Origin: an uncultured Reyranella sp.
Lineage (GTDB): Bacteria > Pseudomonadota > Alphaproteobacteria > Reyranellales > Reyranellaceae
Length of the DNA: 64,000 nucleotides
Assembly: GCF_945957355.1 (NCBI RefSeq)
Contig: NZ_CAMFKM010000003.1
Location: 248,001 to 312,000, forward strand
Direction of reading: 5' to 3'
How positions within the stretch are numbered: position 1 is the first letter of the stretch; every line of letters starts with the position of its first letter. Position numbers and translations under genes: made by a program. Below, one piece after another: positions 53,165-62,700 of this stretch. The notes beneath the pieces are model-generated. The model did no database searches, was not told the origin of the DNA, and worked only from the letters and a program-made list of their open reading frames with translations.

Positions 53165-53634
53165 GTCGGCTCCGGCCTTTCGCAGACGTCGATCCACTCG
53201 GCATTCACGAGGGTGGCCATGCGCTCCGGCGCGATGCGCACGGCGGAGTTGGTCGAGCCGGCGGCGGGCAGGACTTCCCCGAATGTCTTCAGCGAGATGT
53301 CGCAGTAGACCGGGAGCGGCGTTGCCAGGCCGAAAGGGCAGACCCCGCCCACCGGATGACCGGTGAGGGACACGACCTCGTCGGCGCTCAGCATGCGCGG
53401 CTTGCCGCCCAGCACGTCCTTGATCTTGCGATTGTTCAGGCGCGCGTCGCCGCAGGTCACAATCAGCAACGTGCGGTCCCTGACGCGCAGCGACAGCGTC
53501 TTTGCGATCTGTGCCGGCGCCACCCCGTGGCCCCGCGCCGCCATCTCGACGGTGGCGGTGCTGGCCTCCAGTTCCAGGACTTCCAGGTCCGGTGCGTTTT
53601 GGGCGAGGAACGCGCGCACTGCTTCGACGGTCAT
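53161..53634 (-). CDS. YbaK/EbsC family trans-editing protein
   Basis: The 157-residue protein is related to Cys-tRNA(Pro) deacylase YbaK and ProRS INS domains. TATVEMAARGHGVAPAQIAKTL with the conserved Lys at its end, and the substrate pocket GGVCPFGLATPLPVYCD, are clear. It hydrolyses mischarged tRNA in the cytosol. The ATG at 53634 is preferred to an upstream start because the preceding sequence (53640-53700) looks like a non-coding repeat remnant. Confidence 0.9.
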   Translation of the reverse strand: MTVEAVRAFLAQNAPDLEVLELEASTATVEMAARGHGVAPAQIAKTLSLRVRDRTLLIVTCGDARLNNRKIKDVLGGKPRMLSADEVVSLTGHPVGGVCPFGLATPLPVYCDISLKTFGEVLPAAGSTNSAVRIAPERMATLVNAEWIDVCERPEPT

Positions 53635-53796
53635 GGAAACGAAAGGTCCATCACTTCGTTCGAGATGACAACTCTCCTGGGATTTGCCCAGTGCATAGGG
53701 ATGGCAGTCGTACCGCATGGTGGGCGGTGTCCGCGAATTTCGATGACAATTGCAGGGGCAACGGTACCGTCGGCCAACTCACCACGGGAGAAGCGC

Positions 53797-54639
53797 ATGC
53801 CGACGATCGACGCCCAGGTTCACTGCTACGAGCGCAATCACCCGGGCCGCCCGTGGACGGCCGTGCTGGCGGGCCCGCCTGAGGTCACCGCCGAGGACAT
53901 GATCAAGGCCATGGACTCCGTCGGCGTCGACGGCGCGCTCCTGGTCTCGGTTTACACGATGTACCGCTGGGACGAGAGCTATGCCGTCGGCGTCCAGAAG
54001 GCGCATCCCGGCCGGTTCGGCGTCATCAAGCCGGTCAACGCCAACGATCCCAAGGTCGAGGGCACGATCGCGGACTGGGCGGCGATGGACGGCACGGTCG
54101 CCATCCGCATCATGTTCACGCCGGAGATCTCGACCGATGCGGCCGATCCCGGCATCAACCGCGTGCTGGCGGCCGCGGCCAAACACGACCTGCCGGTCAA
54201 CCTGATGGCGCGCGGGCGCCTGCCGCAGGTGGCCGAGCTGGCCAGGCGCAACCCGAACACCACCCTGGTGATCGATCATCTCGGCCTCGAACAGCCGATG
54301 GCGCCGCCGGCGCCGAAGGAGCCGTGGCGCGAGCTGCCGCAGCTGCTGGCGCTGGCGCAGCACCCCAACGTCGTCGTGAAGATCACCGGTGCCTGCACGC
54401 TCAGCCACGAGAAGTTCCCCTACAAGGACATCTGGGACCCGCTGGGGCGCATCTTCGACGCCTTCACGCTCGATCGCTGCATGTGGGGGACCGACTGGAC
54501 CCGCGCGGTGGCGCTGCTCACCTACAAGGAGGGCGTCGACGCCTTCCGTGTGACCGACCGTCTGTCCGACAGCGACCGCGAGGTCCTGATGGGCGGATCA
54601 CTGCAGAAGATCTACGGCTGGTCGCCGGCCGGGAAGTAG
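53797..54639 (+). CDS. Amidohydrolase_2-family TIM-barrel hydrolase
   Basis: The 280-residue protein resembles the PF04909 group (lactonases, ACMSD-like decarboxylases). The first metal motif reads D-A-Q-V-H, with Gln in place of the first His of the usual DxHxH. Other parts are typical: FGVIKPVNANDP, TTLVIDHLGLEQP, NVVVKITGACTLS and the active-site MWGTDWTRA. Natural substrate unknown, and metal dependence is doubtful. The ATG at 53797 has GGGAGAAGCG upstream. Confidence 0.85.
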   Translation: MPTIDAQVHCYERNHPGRPWTAVLAGPPEVTAEDMIKAMDSVGVDGALLVSVYTMYRWDESYAVGVQKAHPGRFGVIKPVNANDPKVEGTIADWAAMDGTVAIRIMFTPEISTDAADPGINRVLAAAAKHDLPVNLMARGRLPQVAELARRNPNTTLVIDHLGLEQPMAPPAPKEPWRELPQLLALAQHPNVVVKITGACTLSHEKFPYKDIWDPLGRIFDAFTLDRCMWGTDWTRAVALLTYKEGVDAFRVTDRLSDSDREVLMGGSLQKIYGWSPAGK

Positions 54640-54652
54640 CTTTATCCGGATC

Positions 54653-55315
54653 TCAGGGAAGGGCCATGGCGCCCTTCCCGAGGGGCCGCTGCATCAGGAT
54701 CGAATCCACCCAGCGCCCGAACTTGAAGCCGACGGCATCGAGCTTGCCGATCTGGCGGAAGCCCTGGCTGCCGTGCAGGCCGATCGACCCGGCATTGGCG
54801 CTGTCGCCGATGACGGCCAGCATCTGGCGCCAGGAGCCTCCCTCGCAACGCCTGATCAGGGTCGACAGCAGCTCGCGGCCGATGCCGTTGCCCGCGAAGC
54901 CGTCGCGGACATAGACCGAGTCCTCGATCGTGTGCCGGTAGGCCGGGCGGGGGCGGTAAAGCGAGGCGTAGCTGTAACCCACGATGCGCCCGTCCATCTC
55001 GGCAACCAGATAGGGCAGGCCGAGCTTCAGCACATTTTCGCGCCGGTCGATCATTTCGACGACGCCGGGCGCTTCCTCCTCGAAACTCGCCAACCCGTGC
55101 AGCACATGGTGGGCGTAGATCTCCTGCACGAAGCGCATGTCGCCTTCGCGGGCGTCCCGAATCTCGACGGCCGTCCTCATCATCGTTCCTTCCGAAAGTA
55201 TCTGTTCGCGCGACAGGCCGATGTCCGAAAGCAGCCGGTCGTCCAGGTTGCGCAGGGCCTCGCGCTGGCGGATGCGCGACCAGGGTGAACCGCCGATGTA
55301 CCGACCGATCTCCAT
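54653..55315 (-). CDS. DUF1127 domain fused in frame to a GNAT acetyltransferase, with a second internal start
   Basis: The 220-residue frame starts at ATG 55315 (AGAGG upstream). Residues 1-43 are a DUF1127/YjiS-like segment (WSRIRQREALRNLDDRLLSDIGLSREQI), normally a free small protein. Then follows a GNAT domain of the phosphinothricin acetyltransferase type (VEIRDAREGDMRFVQEIYAHHV, VRDGFAGNGIGRELLSTLI). A strong GGAAGGAAC lies just before two ATGs (55183, 55180) at the GNAT start, so a short GNAT-only product may also be made. Substrate unknown. Confidence 0.82.
   Translation of the reverse strand: MEIGRYIGGSPWSRIRQREALRNLDDRLLSDIGLSREQILSEGTMMRTAVEIRDAREGDMRFVQEIYAHHVLHGLASFEEEAPGVVEMIDRRENVLKLGLPYLVAEMDGRIVGYSYASLYRPRPAYRHTIEDSVYVRDGFAGNGIGRELLSTLIRRCEGGSWRQMLAVIGDSANAGSIGLHGSQGFRQIGKLDAVGFKFGRWVDSILMQRPLGKGAMALP
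54656..54679. other. Strong inverted repeat at the amidohydrolase/GNAT convergent junction
   Basis: GGGAAGGGC (54656-54664) and GCCCTTCCC (54671-54679) form a perfect 9-bp stem with a 6-base loop, inside the last codons of the GNAT gene and 16 bases after the amidohydrolase stop. No T run follows in either direction, so a Rho-independent terminator is unlikely; it may block 3' exonucleases. Confidence 0.45.
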
Positions 55316-55422
55316 GAGGACCTCTCCCAATCCGCTGCGACGCGACATGGGTGCAATCTGCGGGCGACAGGCGCATAAGGAAAATCTCTGTTTGTTATGA
55401 AAAGCATAAGCAGGAGTTTGGG

Positions 55423-56316
55423 ATGCGCGGCCTGAACCTCGATCACGTCAATGCCTTCACCGAGGTCGTGCGGCTGGGTTCCTTTTCGGCCGCGGCATCG
55501 CATCTCAACCTGACGCAGCCGGCGATCAGCCAGCAGATCGGCCAGCTCGAGAAGCGGCTGGGCGTGCGGCTGCTGGAACGGATGGGGCGCCGCGCGATGC
55601 CGACCGCGGCGGGCAGCGAACTGCTGGACCACGCGGCCCGGATCGACGGCGCCGTGGCGTCGCTGCTCGAAGCGCTGGCGCGGTTCGGGAGTGGCGAGGT
55701 CGGGCGCGTGCGTCTCGGCACCGGCGCCACGGCTGCGATCTTCCGCCTGCCGCCGCTGCTGCGCGCGCTGCGCCGGCGCCTGCCGGAGCTGGAGATCACC
55801 ATCGCCACCGGCAACACGCCGGACATCGTGAAAGGCGTCCAGGACAATGCGCTCGACATCGGACTGGTGACCTTGCCGGCGGCTGGCCGTGGCCTGGAGG
55901 TGACGCCCTTGCTCGACGACGAGTTCGTGGCGGTGACCGCCCGCGATGGCGTGAAACTGCCGCGGCGGATCAGTCCGGCGGTCATGGCGCGTCTGCCGGT
56001 GATCATGTTCGAGCCCGGCGGGCACACGCGGCTGGTGGCCGATCAGTGGTTCTTCCAGGGTGGTGTGGAGCTCAAGCCCAAGATGGCGCTGGGCAGCGTC
56101 GAGGCGATCAAGCGGCTCGTGGAAGCGGGCCTGGGGTGCGCCATCCTGCCGGCGGTTGCCGTCCGGGAGGCGGGCGACCGCACAAACCTCGTCATGCGGC
56201 CGCTATCGCCGCGTCTCTACCGCAAGCTCGCGATCGTGATCCGCCGCGACAAGGTCCTGCACCTCGGACTGCGCGAGACGATCCGTGCCCTGCGGGGGCT
56301 GGCTAAAGCGCCTTGA
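55423..56316 (+). CDS. LysR-family transcriptional regulator
   Basis: The 297-residue regulator has an N-terminal HTH (HVNAFTEVVRLGSFSAAASHLNLTQPAISQQIGQLEKRLGVRLLER) and a periplasmic-binding-like effector domain from about 90. The ATG at 55423 has CAGGAG upstream. It is divergent from the DUF1127-GNAT gene. The gap carries CATAA-N16-TTATG (55374-55399) and a second GCATAAG (55404-55410), a plausible LysR site. The effector is unknown. Confidence 0.92.
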   Translation: MRGLNLDHVNAFTEVVRLGSFSAAASHLNLTQPAISQQIGQLEKRLGVRLLERMGRRAMPTAAGSELLDHAARIDGAVASLLEALARFGSGEVGRVRLGTGATAAIFRLPPLLRALRRRLPELEITIATGNTPDIVKGVQDNALDIGLVTLPAAGRGLEVTPLLDDEFVAVTARDGVKLPRRISPAVMARLPVIMFEPGGHTRLVADQWFFQGGVELKPKMALGSVEAIKRLVEAGLGCAILPAVAVREAGDRTNLVMRPLSPRLYRKLAIVIRRDKVLHLGLRETIRALRGLAKAP

Positions 56317-56767
56317 GCGCTTCCTGGACCTCGTCGACGTGGCCCGCGACCTTGACTTTGCGCCAGATCCTGCGGACGACGCCTTCGCCGTCGATCAGGA
56401 AGGTGGCGCGGTCGATGCCCATGTATTTGCGGCCGTAGAGGCTCTTCTCGATCCAGGTCCCGTATTTTTCGCAGACCTTTCCATCCTCGTCCGAGACGAG
56501 GGGGAAGTTGAGCTCGTACTTCGCCTTGAATTTGTCGTGGCGGGCGACGCTGTCCTTCGAGACGCCGACCACCTGGGCCTTCAGCTTCTTGAAGGCAGCG
56601 GCCCCGTCGCGGAAGCCGCAGGCCTCGGTCGTGCAGCCCGGCGTGTCGTCCTTGGGGTAGAAATAGAGCACCACCGGCTTGCCGCGCAGTTCCGACAGCT
56701 TGAGCTTGCCGCCGCCATCGGTCGCTGCGGTGAAATCCGGGGCCTTCTTGCCTTCGACGACGCTCAT
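56303..56767 (-). CDS. bcp: Peroxiredoxin, Bcp/PrxQ type
   Basis: Thiol peroxidase that reduces hydroperoxides with thioredoxin. The 154-residue protein has the peroxidatic C45 and resolving C50 in TPGCTTEACGFRD, the PrxQ spacing, plus VVLYFYPKDDTPG and FKAKYELNFPLVSDEDGKV. The ATG at 56767 overlaps the glnE stop by four bases (ATGA). The 3' end overlaps the convergent lysR gene by 14 bases. Confidence 0.94.
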   Translation of the reverse strand: MSVVEGKKAPDFTAATDGGGKLKLSELRGKPVVLYFYPKDDTPGCTTEACGFRDGAAAFKKLKAQVVGVSKDSVARHDKFKAKYELNFPLVSDEDGKVCEKYGTWIEKSLYGRKYMGIDRATFLIDGEGVVRRIWRKVKVAGHVDEVQEALKAL

Positions 56768-59706
56768 TTCCTGCTCCTCGGTTGCCAGCCGGCCGCCAGG
56801 GCCGGCGCCTCCACGATGCGTTCGTATATAGCACGCACGATCTTCGATTCGGCCTCGATCCGGGCCCGCAGGCCCGCGAGATCGGCGGCTCCCTCGGTGG
56901 CGGCGATCAGGCGCTGCTGGCCTTCGGGCGCCCGGCTCTCGTCGAACGCGGCCTCGTCGCCGTTGAGGGTGAGGCGCAGCAGGCTCTGGACGTCCGAGAG
57001 AAGCGTACGCGTGGTGCATAGGGTGTCGGCATCCGCGGGTGCGATCAGGTCCGTGGCCGCCATGCGCCGCAGCATCTCCGCCGGATGAGGGTCGAGGATG
57101 TCGGGATGGGCGCAGGCGTGGCGAAGCGCGAGGTACTGCGCCACGAAGTCGATGTCGAACAGGCCGCCCGGCAGGTGCTTGAAATCCCACGGGCTCTTCG
57201 GCGGTGCGTGCTGGGCGATGCGGTCGCGCATGTCGGCCACATCGCGAACCAGCGTCTCGGGGTCGCGGGTACGGCAGAGCGTTGCACGCACGATGGTGGT
57301 CAGCCGATCGACCAGGGCCTGCGGGCCGTGGATCACGCGCATACGCGTCAGCGCCATGTGCTCCCACGTCCACGACGACCGCGCATGATAGGTCTCGAAC
57401 CCTTCCAGCGAGTTGGCGAGCGGACCCGAGCGGCCGGACGGACGCAGCCGCATGTCGACCTCGTAGAGCGCGCCCTCGTTGGTGTGGGCGGTCAGCGCCG
57501 TCACCATCTTCTGGCTGAGGCGGGTGTAGTAGTGGATCGGCGACAGCGGCTTGGGGCCGTCCGACGCCTCCATGCCATCCGGTATGTCGTAGACGAAGAT
57601 CAGATCGAGGTCGGAGGTGGCCGACATCTCGCGGCTGCCAAGCTTGCCGAGGCCCAGCACCGCCAGTCGTTGCCCGTGGAAGCCGCCGTGGGTCTCGGCG
57701 AAGCGCCGTTCGACGCGATCGCACAAGGCGGAGATGGTGGCGGAGGCTATATCCGAATAGGCAAGGCCCGCCTCGGCCGGCTTCACGATGCGCTTGAGCT
57801 GCTGGACACCCACCTGAAAGCGGCGATCGTTGGTCCAGCGGCGCGCCAGGTCGAGGATGTCCTGTTCGTGGTCGACGCGGGCGAGCGTCGCGGAGAGGTC
57901 CGCCGTCATGTCCTCGACCGGTGGAAGGGGACGATAGAAGTCGGGTGAAAGCACCGAGTCGAGCAGGAGGGTGCGGCGTGCGAGATGGGCGGCGAGGCCC
58001 GGTGCGCTGCCCATGATCGTCGCCAGAAGCTCGAGCAGGGCCGGGTTGGCCTTGAACAGAGAGAAGAGTTGCACGCCGGCCGGCAGGTTGCCGAGGAACA
58101 GGTCGAAGTTCAGTAGGGCCTGGTCGGGTGCGGCCGTGCCCCCCAGCTCCTTCAGCAGGCCCGGCATCAGTTCGGTGAGCAGTTCGCGGGCGCGGGCCGT
58201 CGCCGTCGACCGGTAGCGGCCGTGGTGCCAGCGCCGAACGATGCCAGCGGCGGCCGAGGGGTCGCGGAAGCCGAGCGACTTCAGGGTCTCCAGTGTGCCC
58301 GGGTCGTCGTCGGTCCCCGTGAAGACCAGGTTGCCCCCGGGGCCCGCGAGGCTCGGCGCCTCCTCGAAAAGGTTGGCATAGTGGCTTTCGACAAGGCGCA
58401 ACGTCGCCAGCAGCGCCTCCTGGAAGTCCATCGAAGTCTCGTAGCCCAGGAAGGTCGCGACAGCGGCGACACCGGCTTCGTCGGCCGGGATCGAATGGGT
58501 CTGCCGGTCGTCGATCATCTGCAGGCGATGCTCGACACGGCGCAGGAACCCGTAGGCCCCGATCAGTTCGTCCGCCGCCCGGGCCGTGATGTGGCCGGCG
58601 GCCGCGAGCGCGCGCAACGTCTCGCAGGTGGCGCGCAGCCTGAGGGAGGGGTTGCGTCCCCCGAAGATGAGCTGCTGGGTCTGGGCGAAGAACTCGATTT
58701 CGCGGATGCCGCCGCGGCCGAGCTTCACGTTGTGGCCCAGAACCTTCACCGTGCCGCCACCGCGATGGGCATCGATCTGCCGCTTGATCGAATGAATGTC
58801 GTGGATCGCCGCGAAGTCTAGATGCTTGCGCCAGATGTAGGGCGTCATGTCGGCGAGGAAGGCGGCGCCCACGGCTTCGTTGCCGGCCACGGGATGCGCC
58901 TTGATCATGGCGGCACGTTCCCAGTTCTGGCCGACGCTCTCATAGTAGAGTTCGGCCGCCTGGACCGACATGGCCAGCGGAGTTGAGCCGGGGTCGGGAC
59001 GCAGCCGGAGGTCGGTGCGGAAGATGTAGCCCTCCGCCGAGGTCTCCGACATGAGCTGGACCAGCAGCCGTGCCGCACGCACGAAGTGGCGCGACAGTTG
59101 CTCGTTTCCGGCCAGCGCGGGTGCATTGCGGTCGTAGAAGAGGATCAGGTCGATGTCGCTGGAGTAGTTCAGCTCTCCGGCCCCGAGCTTGCCCATGCCC
59201 AGCACCGTGAAGGCCGCGGCCTCGGGCTTTCCGCCGAGGGAGAGCTGACCGTCGCGCTCGAGCTGGAGAAGGATCGAGTCGGTAAGGGCGCAGAGGCAAC
59301 CCGAGGCGAAGTCGCTCAGCTGGCCGGTGATGCGATCGAGCGGCCAGGCGCCGGCGATGTCGGCGACGGCAACGGCTAGCGCCACCCGGCGCTTCAGGCG
59401 GCGGAGCCGGGAGGCGGTCTCGGCCGGTGTCGCGCCCGCACCGGCGTCGCTTCGGGCCGCGGCGAGGTCGGACATCAGGTCCGCAGCGGCGGCATCCGGC
59501 CCACGACGCCATAGATCGGTCATAAAATCCGGGCTCTGTAGCGCGGTCTCCGTCAGGTAGGGACTGTTGCCGAACAGAGCGTCGAGCAGCGCGGCGGCCG
59601 CGGGATCGTCAGGCCGCGCGGCCCGCTCTTCCCAGCGGGTCCACGCCACGGCGAGCCGCTCCGGATCGTGCGGACGTGGAAGGCGGGCAGTCGAAAGCCA
59701 AGACAT
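56764..59706 (-). CDS. glnE: Bifunctional glutamine synthetase adenylyltransferase/deadenylase
   Basis: Adds or removes AMP on glutamine synthetase in response to PII. The 980-residue protein has two nucleotidyltransferase domains with the GS...D-x-D signatures: GAGELNYSSDIDLILFYD in the N-terminal half (deadenylase) and GSREMSATSDLDLIFVYD in the C-terminal half (adenylase). Helical regulatory segments lie between. The length is normal. It is transcribed with bcp, and divergent from the AsmA-like gene across a gap holding a perfect 22-bp palindrome. Confidence 0.95.
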   Translation of the reverse strand: MSWLSTARLPRPHDPERLAVAWTRWEERAARPDDPAAAALLDALFGNSPYLTETALQSPDFMTDLWRRGPDAAAADLMSDLAAARSDAGAGATPAETASRLRRLKRRVALAVAVADIAGAWPLDRITGQLSDFASGCLCALTDSILLQLERDGQLSLGGKPEAAAFTVLGMGKLGAGELNYSSDIDLILFYDRNAPALAGNEQLSRHFVRAARLLVQLMSETSAEGYIFRTDLRLRPDPGSTPLAMSVQAAELYYESVGQNWERAAMIKAHPVAGNEAVGAAFLADMTPYIWRKHLDFAAIHDIHSIKRQIDAHRGGGTVKVLGHNVKLGRGGIREIEFFAQTQQLIFGGRNPSLRLRATCETLRALAAAGHITARAADELIGAYGFLRRVEHRLQMIDDRQTHSIPADEAGVAAVATFLGYETSMDFQEALLATLRLVESHYANLFEEAPSLAGPGGNLVFTGTDDDPGTLETLKSLGFRDPSAAAGIVRRWHHGRYRSTATARARELLTELMPGLLKELGGTAAPDQALLNFDLFLGNLPAGVQLFSLFKANPALLELLATIMGSAPGLAAHLARRTLLLDSVLSPDFYRPLPPVEDMTADLSATLARVDHEQDILDLARRWTNDRRFQVGVQQLKRIVKPAEAGLAYSDIASATISALCDRVERRFAETHGGFHGQRLAVLGLGKLGSREMSATSDLDLIFVYDIPDGMEASDGPKPLSPIHYYTRLSQKMVTALTAHTNEGALYEVDMRLRPSGRSGPLANSLEGFETYHARSSWTWEHMALTRMRVIHGPQALVDRLTTIVRATLCRTRDPETLVRDVADMRDRIAQHAPPKSPWDFKHLPGGLFDIDFVAQYLALRHACAHPDILDPHPAEMLRRMAATDLIAPADADTLCTTRTLLSDVQSLLRLTLNGDEAAFDESRAPEGQQRLIAATEGAADLAGLRARIEAESKIVRAIYERIVEAPALAAGWQPRSRK

Positions 59707-59740
59707 TCAATGTGTCGACGGGTAAATTCTCATTTGCAGT

Positions 59741-59762
59741 GACACGCTTGCCCAAGCGTGTC
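59741..59762. promoter_or_regulatory. Perfect palindrome in the glnE / AsmA-like divergent promoter region
   Basis: GACACGCTTG-CC-CAAGCGTGTC has perfect 10-bp arms around two bases. It lies 34 bases upstream of the glnE ATG and 24 bases before the start of the large envelope gene. It is too long and exact for chance and has no T run, so an operator for an unknown regulator is the best reading. Confidence 0.55.
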
Positions 59763-59785
59763 GTCATCGTCAAGAAACGGAAGAG

Positions 59786-62700
59786 TTGAGTTTGGTCAAG
59801 CGGACCTGCCGGGTAGTTCTGCGTGTTACGGTTGGTCTGGTGCTTGCCGCAACCGCGCTGGTCGTCGTGGCGGCGCTGCGGCTGATGGCGGGTCCCGTCG
59901 ACCTCGACTTCATGAAGCCGCGCATCGCCCGGTTGATCGACGCGCCGGACAACGACATCCATCCCGACTTCGACCGGATATATTTCGAATGGAGCGGCAT
60001 CAGCAGGCCGATCCGCCTGGCCTTCACCGGCCTTCGGTTCACGAACGGACAGGGTCAGGTCATCGCGACCGCGCCCGAGGCGGCTCTGACCTTCGAACCG
60101 CGGTCGGTCATCCAGGGCATGCTCCTGCCGACCTCGATCTCCATCATCCGGCCCGTCATCGAGGCCGATGTCGCCCGGGAGGGCGGGACCTTCCAGCGCA
60201 TCTTCACGTCGCGCGAAGGTGGCGCGCAGGGGGAGGCGATTGCGATCCTGGTCGACCAGCTTCTGGCGGAGCCCAACTACAAGTCGCTGATCGGCCAGCT
60301 CGATTCGGTGGTGGTCGAACGAGCCAATGTCACGATCAGGGATCTGAAGTCGGGTCTCAGCTGGAACGCGCCGGACGCCGGCGCGGAACTCCGGCGCGAC
60401 GCGGCGGGAGTCTTCATCACGGCCAACGCCCGGTTCGCCAGCCATGGCGACCCCGTCGACCTCTCCTTGGCCGGCGTCTATACGCGCGACCGCAGCCGCA
60501 TTTCGCTCGAGGCCAAGGTGTCGGGCTTCAGGCCCTGGATCTTCGCCGACCTTTCGCCTGATCTGGCCATCCTGCGCGGCGTCGACCTCGCCCTCTCGGG
60601 GCGCCTGCAGATCGAGGGTACGGGCACGGGCGAGGTCAATACCGTCGCCGTCGACATCAATGGCGCCAACGGCAGCGTGACCCTGCCGGGCATTCTGCCG
60701 GTGGCGCACCCGGTGCGCTCGATGGATGCGCGTTTCAGCATCGACAACGTCGCGCGTACCTCGAAGATCGAGCGGGTCGACTTTGATTTCGGAGCGGCGC
60801 GGGTGGCCGTAACCGGCACCGGCCACCGCGTGTCCGATACCCGCCACTTCGTCGGCCGCGCCGAGGTCAGGCAGATCCCGGCCGACAAGCTCGCAGACTA
60901 CTGGCCCCTTGAATTCGCGGCAGGCGGCCGCAAGTGGGCGATCGCCAACATCACTGCCGGGACCGTCGACGTGGCCGCCGAATTCACGGCGACCGCGCCC
61001 GTCGACCACATCGCGGACATCAGGATGGACAGCATGGTGGCCTTCCTCGACTACGGCGGCCTGACCGTGCGCTACATGCCGCACATGCCCGAAATGCAGG
61101 ACGTCTCGGGTAAGGCCCGCTACGAGAGCGGGAGCCTGCACTTCGATATTGCCCGCGGCGGCGCGGTCAACCTGACGGTGGCCGACGGCACGATCGACCT
61201 GACGGGACTCGACAAGCCGGAGGGGCAGCTGGCGGCGATCCGGCTGCCCATCACCGGTTCGGCGCAGGATGTCATGCGTTTCCTGGCGCGGCCGCAGCTC
61301 GGCCTGCCCAAGGAGACGCTCTACGACCATCGTCGGCTGGGTGGTCGAGTGGCGGTCGACGTGTCGCTGAGCTTCCCGCTGATCGATGCCCTGACGGTCG
61401 CCGAGATCGACGTCGGAGCCGATGCCCAGCTCACGTCCTTCTCGCTGAAGAACGTACTGGGCAATGTCGATCTCACGGACGCCACGGCGCGTGTGAAGTA
61501 TGGCAATTCCGAGCTGAGTGTGGTCGGACAAGGCAAGCTCGATGGCAGCACGGTCGACGTCACCTGGCGCGAGATGTTTGCGGCCAAGGCTCCGTTCCGC
61601 CGGCGCTACGACGTCAAGGGCACGGTGCCTGCGGCCCTCGTCGAAAAGGCCGGCTTCCCTTCGGTCGAACCCTATGTCGTCGGCCCCATCGGCACGACCC
61701 TGAACTATCAGGTCGCGACGAACGGGACGGGCGAGGTCGGCGGCCGCTTCGACATGAAGGCTGCCAAGCTGTCGGTGGCGCCCCTGGCCTGGAGCAAGGA
61801 GGCCGGCACGGACGCGGTTGCCACCATGACGTTGAAGCTCGCCGCGGGCGGCAAGATCACGACGGCCGACTTCGATGCCCGGGGCGGGAGTCTCCAGACC
61901 AAGGGTCAGGTGCGCTTCGGAGCCGATGGCAGCGTGCAGCAGATCAACGTGCCGCAGGTCAGGCTGGACCAGACCGACGTGGCCGTCGACTGGCAGCGGA
62001 CGGCAGGTGGTGTCGAGATTGCGGTGAAGGGGCGGGCGCTCGAACTGCAACGCGTTCGAGACATGCTGCACGCGCGCAACGAGGCGGCGGCCCGCGAGCC
62101 GAAGGGTGCGGCGTCGACATCGAGGCAGAGCACGCGCGCGACGATCCAGTTGCAGAACGTGATCGTGAAGCGGGGATCCCTCGGATACCTCAACGGTCGC
62201 CTGGAGATGAGAGGCGACCGCGTGGCCTCGGCGGATCTCACCATGGGCGGCGGCAAGGGCTCGACCTTCCGGGTGACGCCGGCCGGGCAGGGCCGCACGC
62301 TGTTCTTCTACGTCGCCGATTTCGGCCAGCTGCTGACGGAGGCGGGCTGGATCGACGGACTGGTCAACGGCTACCTGCACATCGAAGGGAAGTTCAACGA
62401 TACCTGGGCCGACCCGCCGCTCGAAGGCACGCTGAAGATGGGGCCCTTCCGGCTCCAGCGCGTGAATGCCCGTCGCGACATCGGCACGCTGAATTCCGCG
62501 ATTGACGGCTTGAACAGCGCCGGGAATGCGCTGCAGCAGTTCGACAGCCTGAGCGCCAATCTGGTCAAGACGGGAGATCTGATCCAGGTCCGTAACGGGC
62601 GGACGAGCGGTCAATCCATCGGGCTGACCACCCAGGGTGTCATCGACCTGGGCAACGATACGGCGCGGCTCAACGGCATCGTCGTGCCGGCCTTCGCGCT

